64,000 bases of DNA. It comes from Mariniblastus fucicola. Its GTDB lineage: Bacteria; Planctomycetota; Planctomycetia; Pirellulales; Pirellulaceae. Positions 9,810-17,065 of the stretch are shown in pieces; the first letter of the stretch is position 1; each line of letters opens with the position of its first letter. Below the pieces are notes generated by a model. The model did no database searches, was not told the origin of the DNA, and worked only from the letters and a program-made list of their open reading frames with translations. A program made the translations under genes and the position numbers. Where the stretch lies: NCBI RefSeq assembly GCF_008087665.1, contig NZ_CP042912.1:62001-126000 (forward strand). Reading direction: 5' to 3'.

Positions 9810-10838
9810 TCACTTCCCGCCGGTGGGGAAGATCTCAAGCAGCGTTTTGGAGACTTCGTTCCAGCGTTTTGCGGCGGCCTGAAAGTCGACTTTGACGAAC
9901 TTCAGTTCGGCCTCGGGTTCGACGCGACTACGTGCTTCGACGTCGCCAGCGAGTGGGATTTGAGCGCTCGCGCCCCCTGCCAGTCGCGATTCGATATCTG
10001 CGGCAAGCAATCTTTCCACCAGTCGTTTTGCGCGAATGGAATTGGGGCCGTTCTTGATCACGCAAAGTGTGTTGGGAATGAACAGCGTTCCGGTTTCTCC
10101 TTCGCCCTGATCGGGAAACACGATTGCAACCGGGTTGGCGTTTTCGACTTCGATAATTGCGTCGTCGGTATCGGTCAAGCCAAACGCGAATTCGCCAGAC
10201 GCAACTTTCTGAGCCACCTGCTTGTTACCGCCGAGCACGGTCGCGTTTTCGGCCAGGCGGCGATAAAAGTCAGTGGCTGCTTCATCGCCAAGGGTATCGA
10301 ACATGACGGCCGCTTGTGTGGCGGAGGTTCCAAACAGGGGTCGCGCGACGCAGCACTTTTTCTTCCACTTGATGTCCAACAGATCGTTGATCGACCTGGG
10401 ACGCTGAGCCTCTGGAACCAGATCGGTGTTGACGATCAGCACGCGGGCTCGGGCGGCAAAGCCGAACCACTGACCTTGATCCGAAACGAACTCGGACGGA
10501 AATCGCTTCGCCGGTTCGCAAGTCCAGGCTTCCAGCAACCCCTCTTCCTGCAATCGCAGCGTATGCAGGATCTCGTTGTTCCAGAAAATGTCGCAGCGAG
10601 GCCGGTTCTTTTCCGCAATGATTGCGTTGGCCAATCCGACGGTCTTGTTGGATTCAACATCGTAGCGAGGCAGCACATTCAGGTTCAGTTCCGCACCGAT
10701 GTCTTGCAAAATGGGCTCGCTGAATTCACGATCCAAAGCCGCGTAGACGACGACCTCGTTTTCCTTTTCGGCGATGCAGCCCATGACGGAAGCGAACAGA
10801 ATGGCGATTGCGATCAACTTGTTCAATGTGGCTTTCAT
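9810..10838 (-). CDS. Solute-binding lipoprotein (iron/thiamine-type ABC SBP)
   Basis: A 342-residue protein starting MKATLNKL with a lipoprotein signal peptide and lipobox VMGC. The mature part (VVVYAALDREFSEPI, CDIFWNNE, then LFIPNTLCVIKNGPN) matches the family 1/6 extracellular binding proteins used by Fe3+ and thiamine ABC importers. The ATG at 10838 gives a canonical lipoprotein signal; an ATG three codons earlier (10847) is an alternative, and the open frame extends further upstream without a plausible leader. No permease or ATPase gene is adjacent, so the partner must be elsewhere or the protein acts as a stand-alone binding protein. It is divergent from the GH57 gene at 11183. Confidence 0.8.
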   Translation of the reverse strand: MKATLNKLIAIAILFASVMGCIAEKENEVVVYAALDREFSEPILQDIGAELNLNVLPRYDVESNKTVGLANAIIAEKNRPRCDIFWNNEILHTLRLQEEGLLEAWTCEPAKRFPSEFVSDQGQWFGFAARARVLIVNTDLVPEAQRPRSINDLLDIKWKKKCCVARPLFGTSATQAAVMFDTLGDEAATDFYRRLAENATVLGGNKQVAQKVASGEFAFGLTDTDDAIIEVENANPVAIVFPDQGEGETGTLFIPNTLCVIKNGPNSIRAKRLVERLLAADIESRLAGGASAQIPLAGDVEARSRVEPEAELKFVKVDFQAAAKRWNEVSKTLLEIFPTGGK

Positions 10839-11182
10839 GGCCTCCATTGTAACCGTAGAGAGTCCAGGAAAGTAAACCTTGCGGGTCAGCGAGACTTCAG
10901 GGTGCGTTACGGCGGTTTCTTTTCGTTGGATCCGCGAAAAACGTCTATAGGATGGCGTCAAATCCGTTAAAACATGACCAAAGGAAAACAATTGCCGCGC
11001 CGGTTCCGTTTATGTGTGTCGCACCGCCTCAGGTGGAACGACAGATTTTTGATCGGGCAGTTCGACGATGATCTGCGTTTTGTTCGGCGAACACTTCGCG
11101 TTTTCCATGCAAATTGTTGTTACGTTTCGGGTTGGGATTTGCAGTGATCCCACGCTTCACATCAAACCAGCTTCCGCGAACT
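10839..11182. other. Divergent promoter region
   Basis: A 344-base gap between the solute-binding lipoprotein (minus) and the GH57 enzyme (plus). Both promoters must lie here, but I cannot point to convincing -35/-10 boxes or operators, and no small gene is evident. Confidence 0.45.
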
Positions 11183-13354
11183 ATGAGCGATCCACAAATC
11201 AACCTCTGTCTGGTCCTTCACAACCATCAACCGGTGGGCAACTTCGACGGAGTATTCGAAGCCGCCTATCAGGACAGCTATTTGCCGTTCCTGGAAGTTT
11301 TCGAGCCGTTCACGGATCTCAAGATCTCGCTGCACACCAGTGGTCCGCTGATGCAGTGGATGCGCGAAAAACATCCGGACTATCTCAGTCGCATTGCTTC
11401 GCTGGTGGAAGCCGGTCGCATCGAAATCATCGGCGGGGCTTTCTACGAAGCCATCCTGACGATGATTCCGACTCGGGATCGCGTCGGCCAGATCGAAATG
11501 TTTTCAAAGTGGCTGGAAAAGCATGTGTGCCCGAAGGTCAACGGCATGTGGGTTCCCGAACGGGTTTGGGAATCGAATCTCGCTTCTTCGATTGCCGACG
11601 CAGGAATCCACTATACGGTGCTGGACGACTATCACTTTCGCCGTGCGGGCCTGACCAACGATCAGCTTTTTGGCGACTATGTTGTTGAAGACGAAGGCCG
11701 GGTGATTCGCGTCTTTCCGGGAAGCGAAAAATTGCGCTATCTGATTCCGTTTTCTTCGCCCGAAGAAGTCGTGAACTACTGCCGCGAAGTCGCCCAGAAA
11801 CAACCAGGTGGAGTTCTGGTTTTCGGCGACGACGGTGAGAAATTTGGAACCTGGCCGAACACGAAGAAACACGTCTACGACGACGGCTGGTTGAAAGCGT
11901 TCTTCCAGGCGTTGACGGACAATCGCGATTGGATCAACACAACGACGCTGGCAGATGCAATCGAGAGAACCCAACCACTGGGGAAAATCTATCTTCCCGA
12001 CAGCAGCTATCGCGAGATGACAGAGTGGGCTCTGCCGGTGCAGCGTCAAGTCGAGCAGGACGAGTTGGTACATCAACTCGAAGGCGATCCGCGTTGGAAA
12101 CAGATTCAAAGCTTCATGAGCGGCGGGATGTGGCGGAACTTCAAGGTGAAGTATCCGGAAACGAATTTCATGTACTCGCGGATGATGTATGTCAGCGAAC
12201 TTTTGCAGCAAGCCATCGATTCCGGAGCCAGCGATTCGGTGATCGATTCGGCGCGAGACCATCTGTATCAGGGCCAGTGCAACTGCAGCTATTGGCACGG
12301 CGCGTTCGGTGGCATCTATTTGCCTCATCTTCGCAATGCGGTGTATCAGCATTTGCTGTACGCCGAGAATATATTGCGAGGCGTTTTGACGCCTGACGCG
12401 ACGTTCGTCGAAGCTGAATCGCGCGACTTCAACTTTGATGGCCGCTCGGAAGTTCGACTTGCCAACGAGCAGATTTCCGCGTGGATTTCGCCGCATGCCG
12501 GAGGACACGTTTACGAATTGGACTTGATGCAAATCGGCCATAATCTTGGCGCGACGCTGGCTCGCCGCAAAGAGTTTTACCACGCCAAAGTCATGCAGGG
12601 TGAAAACAAAGCCGAAGGCGAAGCGGCCAGCATTCACGATCTGGTTGTGTTCAAACAGGAAGGCCTCGACAAGCGTCTGCAGTACGATAGCCGGTTGCGA
12701 AGCAGCCTGATCGATCACTTCTGGGACGAAGACGTGACACTCGATGCGTTGATGGAAAACAGGGCACTTGAACGGGGTGATTTCGCCGACGGAGACTTCG
12801 GTGCCAAAATCCGGCGCAGCCCTGATCGTATCCAGGTGATGATGGCTCGTGAAGGAAACGCCTGGGGTGTGCCGCTAAAAATTACCAAGGGTCTGACGCT
12901 GGCCAAAGACAGTAACGAAATCGAGATCGCCTATCTGATCGAAGGCCTGCCAACCGATCGCTCGTTCCGGTTTGCGGTCGAGTTCAATCTGGCGGGCATG
13001 CCGGACGGCCAGGACGATCGGTTCTTCAGCGACGCTGCTGGCAATCATCTCGGGCAACTGGGTGAGAAAATAGAACTGCCTTCGGCGAAAGAAATCTCAT
13101 TGACCGATCAGTGGTTGGGTTTGCAGGCGACGCTGTCGGTTGACTCCGATGCGAAACTGTGGGCCTACCCGGTTCAGGCGGTCAGCCAATCGGAATCTGG
13201 TTTTGAACTGGTTCATCAGTGCGTCTGCGTTCAGCCCAGCTGGATCGTCCGCGGCGACGTGACAGGCCGTTGGTCATCGCGATTGAAACTGAGACTGCAA
13301 ACCGAAGCATCGCGTCACTTCCAGGGCAACGAAGAAGCCCTCGCGGCTCAATAG
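11183..13354 (+). CDS. GH57 4-alpha-glucanotransferase/alpha-amylase
   Basis: A 723-residue cytoplasmic protein of glycoside hydrolase family 57. Conserved region 1 is HNHQP (13-17). GMWVPERVWE (121-130) holds the predicted nucleophile Glu126, and VFGDDGEKFGTW (213-224) holds the predicted acid/base Asp217. These positions track the archaeal 4-alpha-glucanotransferases (nucleophile near 123, acid/base near 214). The C-terminal ~350 residues fit the beta-sandwich (DUF1925/DUF1926) found in that subgroup. Retaining GH57 enzymes of this kind move or cleave alpha-1,4-glucan, so a role in glycogen or maltodextrin turnover is likely. The ATG at 11183 is chosen because HNHQP then lies close to the N-terminus, as is usual. 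The transporter pseudogene starts 8 bases downstream. Confidence 0.9.
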   Translation: MSDPQINLCLVLHNHQPVGNFDGVFEAAYQDSYLPFLEVFEPFTDLKISLHTSGPLMQWMREKHPDYLSRIASLVEAGRIEIIGGAFYEAILTMIPTRDRVGQIEMFSKWLEKHVCPKVNGMWVPERVWESNLASSIADAGIHYTVLDDYHFRRAGLTNDQLFGDYVVEDEGRVIRVFPGSEKLRYLIPFSSPEEVVNYCREVAQKQPGGVLVFGDDGEKFGTWPNTKKHVYDDGWLKAFFQALTDNRDWINTTTLADAIERTQPLGKIYLPDSSYREMTEWALPVQRQVEQDELVHQLEGDPRWKQIQSFMSGGMWRNFKVKYPETNFMYSRMMYVSELLQQAIDSGASDSVIDSARDHLYQGQCNCSYWHGAFGGIYLPHLRNAVYQHLLYAENILRGVLTPDATFVEAESRDFNFDGRSEVRLANEQISAWISPHAGGHVYELDLMQIGHNLGATLARRKEFYHAKVMQGENKAEGEAASIHDLVVFKQEGLDKRLQYDSRLRSSLIDHFWDEDVTLDALMENRALERGDFADGDFGAKIRRSPDRIQVMMAREGNAWGVPLKITKGLTLAKDSNEIEIAYLIEGLPTDRSFRFAVEFNLAGMPDGQDDRFFSDAAGNHLGQLGEKIELPSAKEISLTDQWLGLQATLSVDSDAKLWAYPVQAVSQSESGFELVHQCVCVQPSWIVRGDVTGRWSSRLKLRLQTEASRHFQGNEEALAAQ

Positions 13355-13362
13355 GCAAATTT

Positions 13363-14240
13363 GTGGCCTGGCTTTTTCTCACCCTGTTCGTCATTTCGTC
13401 TTCCATCTTCGGACTGTGCATCAAATGGGTGCACGTCCGCGGCAAGGAGGACATCGTCTCTGTCGGCGCGATCAACTACATCGCCGCTGCGTTGATCATG
13501 GGGGCGTGGTGTCTGCTCGACGGAAACCAGACAGGCGACGTTCCGGCACTGCTGGTCGGCGGATCGATGGGCGTCGTTACTTCACGGCTTTCTTTTTTGT
13601 GATCTGGTGCGTTCGCGTCGTCGGCATTTCTGCCACTTCGGTGGTCAGCGTTCTGTCGATGCTGATCCCGATCGTCTTCGCCGCGATGGTTTGGGGCGAC
13701 AAGCCTCAGCTCATCCAGTCGGCTGGGATTGCTCTGGCTTTCATTAGCCTGATTCTGATCGGGGTCAAACCGCAACGGCAGGCAACCGCGATCGCCGATT
13801 CGGCAGCCGAGTCAGCATGGAAGGGACCGCTGATTCTCGGAGGTTTCTTTCTTCTCTGCGGTTTGGCACGCGTGGCCCAGGAAGCTTTCAAACACCTCAG
13901 CCCGGTAACGCAAAAGCCAACCTACCTGCTGGCGGCTTTCCTCGTCGCTGCGATTCCGTCGATGATCGTTCTGTTGTGGCGGCGGCAAAAACTGTTGCCG
14001 ATGGAGCTGATGATTGGTGCCGCAATGGGAATCGCCAACGGATGCCAGACCCTGTTCACGCTCAAGACGCTGGACTACATGGAGGGCTTCATTTTCTTCC
14101 CCGTTTCGAGCGCGGGAAGCATCATCTTCACAATGTTCGTCGCCGTTGTTTGGCTGGAAGAAAGACTTGGTCGCCGAGCGATTATCGGAATCGCGATCGC
14201 TGTCGCCGCATTGATTATGATGAACCTGAAACCAACGTAA
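13363..14240 (+). pseudogene. EamA/DMT-family transporter, frameshifted
   Basis: Two reading frames together encode one ten-helix EamA-type drug/metabolite transporter of about 292 residues. The first frame starts at GTG 13363 (VAWLFLTLFVIS) and runs to GGSMGVV; the second resumes with FTAFFFVIWCVRVVG and continues to the stop at 14240. The break is at 13578-13580, where only two bases (AC) lie between codons GTT and TTC. One missing base, which would restore a Tyr codon, explains it. Both sides have normal transporter composition, so the break is either recent or a sequencing/assembly error. It lies 8 bases after the GH57 gene and is probably co-transcribed with it. Confidence 0.8.
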
Positions 14241-14253
14241 TTATCAGGTATGC

Positions 14254-14883
14254 ATGGTCAATCCCTACCAGTCACCGAAACGATTGCCGACATCCGAAAG
14301 CGAACAAACGCAAAGCTGGTCGGTATACCACCGTCTGTTCGCATCAGTCCTGCTGACCGCTGCCGGCGCACTGCTGGTCATCGGTTTGTATCGCGTTCTG
14401 GGTTTCGAAAAGTCGCCTTCGGGTCACGAAGTCCGACTGTGGTTGCTGCTGGTGTTTTCCGCCGTGCTGACATTTTTTTGTCTCGGAACATCGCGGCGAA
14501 AGGTCGGCCGGCTTGCAAACTTCCGCAACACGTCCTCGGTGTTTCGGTATGCGATCGGCGTCGTCGGCGCGTTCAATCTCGCGGTCTGTTCTGCTCATTG
14601 GCTGGAGATGTTCATGGCGTGGTATAGCGGCGTAGAGTATGAAAACTTCGTGCTGTTCCGCTATCCGTTTGGTCCCTACGCGTGGATCTACTGGGTGAAC
14701 GTAGTCGCGTTGTGCCTCCTTCCACAGACAGTTTGTCTGCACGGGATTGCCAGACGCAAGTGGCTGGTGCTAACGATGCTGATTGGTGTCTTTCTTTTCA
14801 CGGCGGTGAACTTGCGGGGAATTAACTTGATGGTTCACAGAAACCAGATACCTTCTTCATGGTCACAATTCTTTTGGGGTTAG
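14254..14883 (+). CDS. Membrane protein with NPYQSP N-terminus
   Basis: A 209-residue protein of unknown function. It begins MVNPYQSP, a planctomycete motif found at the cytoplasmic N-terminus of otherwise unrelated membrane proteins, followed by about five hydrophobic segments (near 29-48, 64-79, 95-115, 140-160, 170-190). The start ATG at 14254 has a short AGG-type ribosome binding site and lies 13 bases after the transporter pseudogene. No enzymatic motif is visible. Confidence 0.7.
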   Translation: MVNPYQSPKRLPTSESEQTQSWSVYHRLFASVLLTAAGALLVIGLYRVLGFEKSPSGHEVRLWLLLVFSAVLTFFCLGTSRRKVGRLANFRNTSSVFRYAIGVVGAFNLAVCSAHWLEMFMAWYSGVEYENFVLFRYPFGPYAWIYWVNVVALCLLPQTVCLHGIARRKWLVLTMLIGVFLFTAVNLRGINLMVHRNQIPSSWSQFFWG

Positions 14884-14905
14884 CCGGACAGGCGAAACGG
14901 GTCAC

Positions 14906-15577
14906 GTGAAAATCATCAAAGCGCTTCGAGAGAAAGGAATCCGAACCTGTGTGGCAATCGCCTTCGACCGACTCGTCCCTTCGTGGCTGATGCGAATGCG
15001 ACGCTTCAATGTCTATGAGATGGATCCGGAATCGGTTTCGTCACCTGTAGAAGCCGCAGACATCGTCGTACGGTGGAGCACTTCCGAAGCTGAAACTCAG
15101 GCAGTCGAGAAGTTCATGGGTCCGCAACGCAGCGTCGTGGACGTGGGAGCCGAGCACATGAAAGTCTGCTTTGCCGAAGTCGATGGCGAACTGGCGGGTG
15201 CGATTTGGATGACGTCCAACATCTTCATGGAAAGCGGGCTGACGGTCCGCTATGAGTTGAGCGATCAGCAAGTCTGGCTGTTCGGCGCCTACGTGGAGAA
15301 ACGTTTCCGACGGCACGGCGTGTACTCACGCATCCTCGAATTCATCCTTCCTGATCTCGAAGCGGCAGGCAAGAGTCAGATTTTGCTCTCGGTCAATCCC
15401 GACAACATTGCGTCCAGGAAAGTCCACGAGCGTCATGCCCGGCGGACGGTTGGAACGGCTTACGCATTCCGTTTTCTTGGCATCGCAATGTGCACCACGG
15501 TTGGCGACATTGCGATCAATCGACGGTTCACGTGGAACCACCGCTCCAATCCAATCGTGCTTCGTTTCGCGAAATGA
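14906..15577 (+). CDS. GNAT-family N-acetyltransferase
   Basis: A 223-residue protein with a GNAT fold. The acetyl-CoA binding region is the segment YVEKRFRRHGVYSRIL (about residues 130-147), equivalent to the family Q/RxxGxG/A loop with one substitution. It is followed by the typical helix and the strand ILLSVNPDNIASRKVHER. The start is a GTG at 14906, placed 22 bases after the upstream membrane protein gene, so it is likely the last gene of the GH57 transcription unit. The acceptor is unknown. The stop codon lies inside a 15-bp tandem repeat shared with the end of the convergent DUF1501 gene. Confidence 0.78.
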   Translation: MKIIKALREKGIRTCVAIAFDRLVPSWLMRMRRFNVYEMDPESVSSPVEAADIVVRWSTSEAETQAVEKFMGPQRSVVDVGAEHMKVCFAEVDGELAGAIWMTSNIFMESGLTVRYELSDQQVWLFGAYVEKRFRRHGVYSRILEFILPDLEAAGKSQILLSVNPDNIASRKVHERHARRTVGTAYAFRFLGIAMCTTVGDIAINRRFTWNHRSNPIVLRFAK

Positions 15578-15615
15578 TCGAACTCGAAATGATCGAACTC
15601 GAAATGATCAAACGA
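15571..15615. repeat. 15-bp tandem repeat between convergent genes
   Basis: The unit GAAATGATCGAACTC occurs twice exactly (15571-15585, 15586-15600) and a third time with changes in its last third (15601-15615). It contains the stop of the GNAT gene on the plus strand and the stop of the DUF1501 gene on the minus strand, leaving only 30 bases between the two genes. Confidence 0.9.
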
Positions 15616-17065
15616 GGATGTCGCGAATCACGTTGGCTTCCTTGACACCGGTAAGCTTCTGATCGAGTCCCTGGAAGGGAACGGAAAATTTGTGGTGGTC
15701 GATGCCCAACAAATGCAGCAGCGTTGCGTGGAAGTCACGTAGATGCACCGGGTTCTCGACCGCGTTATAGCCGACCTCATCGGACGCACCGTAGGTCATG
15801 CCGGCTTTAACGCCACCGCCAGCCATCCACATCGTGTAGGCTGACGGGTTGTGGTCGCGGCCGTAAAACGCCATCTCTTTGCCGCCGCGATTTTCACGCA
15901 TGGGAGTCCGGCCAAACTCGCCGCTCCAGACGACAAGCGTGTCGTCCAACATGCCGCGCTGCTTCAAGTCAGCGATCAATGCCGACATCGGACGGTCGAC
16001 GGATTTGCACTTGGTGATGAAGCCGTGGTTGAGTGACTCGCCCTTGTTGGAACCGTGCGTGTCCCAGCCCCAATCGAAAAGTTGAACGAAACGGACGCCC
16101 TTTTCGACCAGACGCCGAGCCAGCAGACAGTTGTTGGCGAACGATTGCTTGCCAGGCTGAGCACCGTACATCTCCAGCGTTTCTTTGGACTCCTGTTTAA
16201 TATCCATCGCGTCGGGAACTTCGTCCTGCATCCGGAACGCCAGTTCGTACTGCGCGACCCGGGTCAGCGTTTCGGGATCGCCGAACTTTTCATAGGACTC
16301 GCGATTCAGCTTTCCTAACGCGTCAAGCATTTCGCGGCGACGATCTTTGGTAACGCCTTTCGGGTTGGAAATGTTCAGCACCGGATCGCCCGTCGATCGA
16401 CATTGCACTCCCTGGTAAACCGAAGGAAGAAATCCACCGCTCCACAACGCCTTGCCGACGCGAGGTTGGCGTCCGCCCGAAAGCAGCACGACGAATCCTG
16501 GCAGATTCTCGTTTTCCGCACCCAGTCCGTACGTCACCCACGATCCGATCGAAGGATAACCCAGTCGCGGCTGTCCGGTATGGACCATCAGCTGAGCCGG
16601 TCCATGATTGAACTGGTCCGTCTGCATGGACTTGATGAAGCATACGTCGTCGACGTGTTTGGAAAAGTGCGGCAAGCGGTCGGAAACCCAGGCTCCCGAT
16701 TTACCATACTGTTTGAACGGAAAGCGATGCCCCAACATCTGCGGCGTCCCCTGGATGAACGCAAAACGCTTTCCTTCAAGGAAACTTTGCGGGCAGTTCT
16801 TGCCATCAAGCTTTTTCAGATCCGGTTTGAAATCAAACAGCTCCAATTGGCTCGGCGCGCCAATCATGTGCAGGAAAATCACCCGCTTGGCTTTCGGAAT
16901 CGCCTTCGAAGCATCCGCGTCGCGAAGAACCGTACCAGCTTTGGCTTTGGAAGACTGAGACGCCAACCAGATCGCGCCCAAGCCCGTCGAGCACTGTCCG
17001 AGGAAGTGCCGTCGTGTTGTATTCAGCAGAGTTTTGTACTTCAGTTCGTTTTCGAGTTCGCTCAT
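15608..17065 (-). CDS. DUF1501 secreted protein
   Basis: A 485-residue protein of the DUF1501 family, related to the alkaline phosphatase/sulfatase fold. The N-terminus has TRRHFLGQ followed by a hydrophobic stretch, a Tat-like signal in which only one Arg pair is conserved. Characteristic sequences are RVIFLHMIGAPSQLELFDFKP, DTHGSNKGES and VVWSGEFGRTP. In planctomycetes this gene is almost always paired with a DUF1549/DUF1553 cytochrome protein, as here: its ATG overlaps the stop of that gene by four bases, showing one operon and coupled translation. The substrate is unknown; a role in degrading or oxidising extracellular polymers is commonly proposed but not shown. Confidence 0.93.
   Translation of the reverse strand: MSELENELKYKTLLNTTRRHFLGQCSTGLGAIWLASQSSKAKAGTVLRDADASKAIPKAKRVIFLHMIGAPSQLELFDFKPDLKKLDGKNCPQSFLEGKRFAFIQGTPQMLGHRFPFKQYGKSGAWVSDRLPHFSKHVDDVCFIKSMQTDQFNHGPAQLMVHTGQPRLGYPSIGSWVTYGLGAENENLPGFVVLLSGGRQPRVGKALWSGGFLPSVYQGVQCRSTGDPVLNISNPKGVTKDRRREMLDALGKLNRESYEKFGDPETLTRVAQYELAFRMQDEVPDAMDIKQESKETLEMYGAQPGKQSFANNCLLARRLVEKGVRFVQLFDWGWDTHGSNKGESLNHGFITKCKSVDRPMSALIADLKQRGMLDDTLVVWSGEFGRTPMRENRGGKEMAFYGRDHNPSAYTMWMAGGGVKAGMTYGASDEVGYNAVENPVHLRDFHATLLHLLGIDHHKFSVPFQGLDQKLTGVKEANVIRDILV

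Noticed and set aside
9960-10970. 336-codon plus-strand frame opposite the solute-binding lipoprotein
   Set aside because: The minus strand encodes a lipoprotein with lipobox and family motifs; the plus-strand product matches nothing.
11504-12718. 404-codon minus-strand frame inside the GH57 gene
   Set aside because: The sense strand has all GH57 catalytic motifs; the antisense product is Val/Arg-rich and has no recognisable domain.
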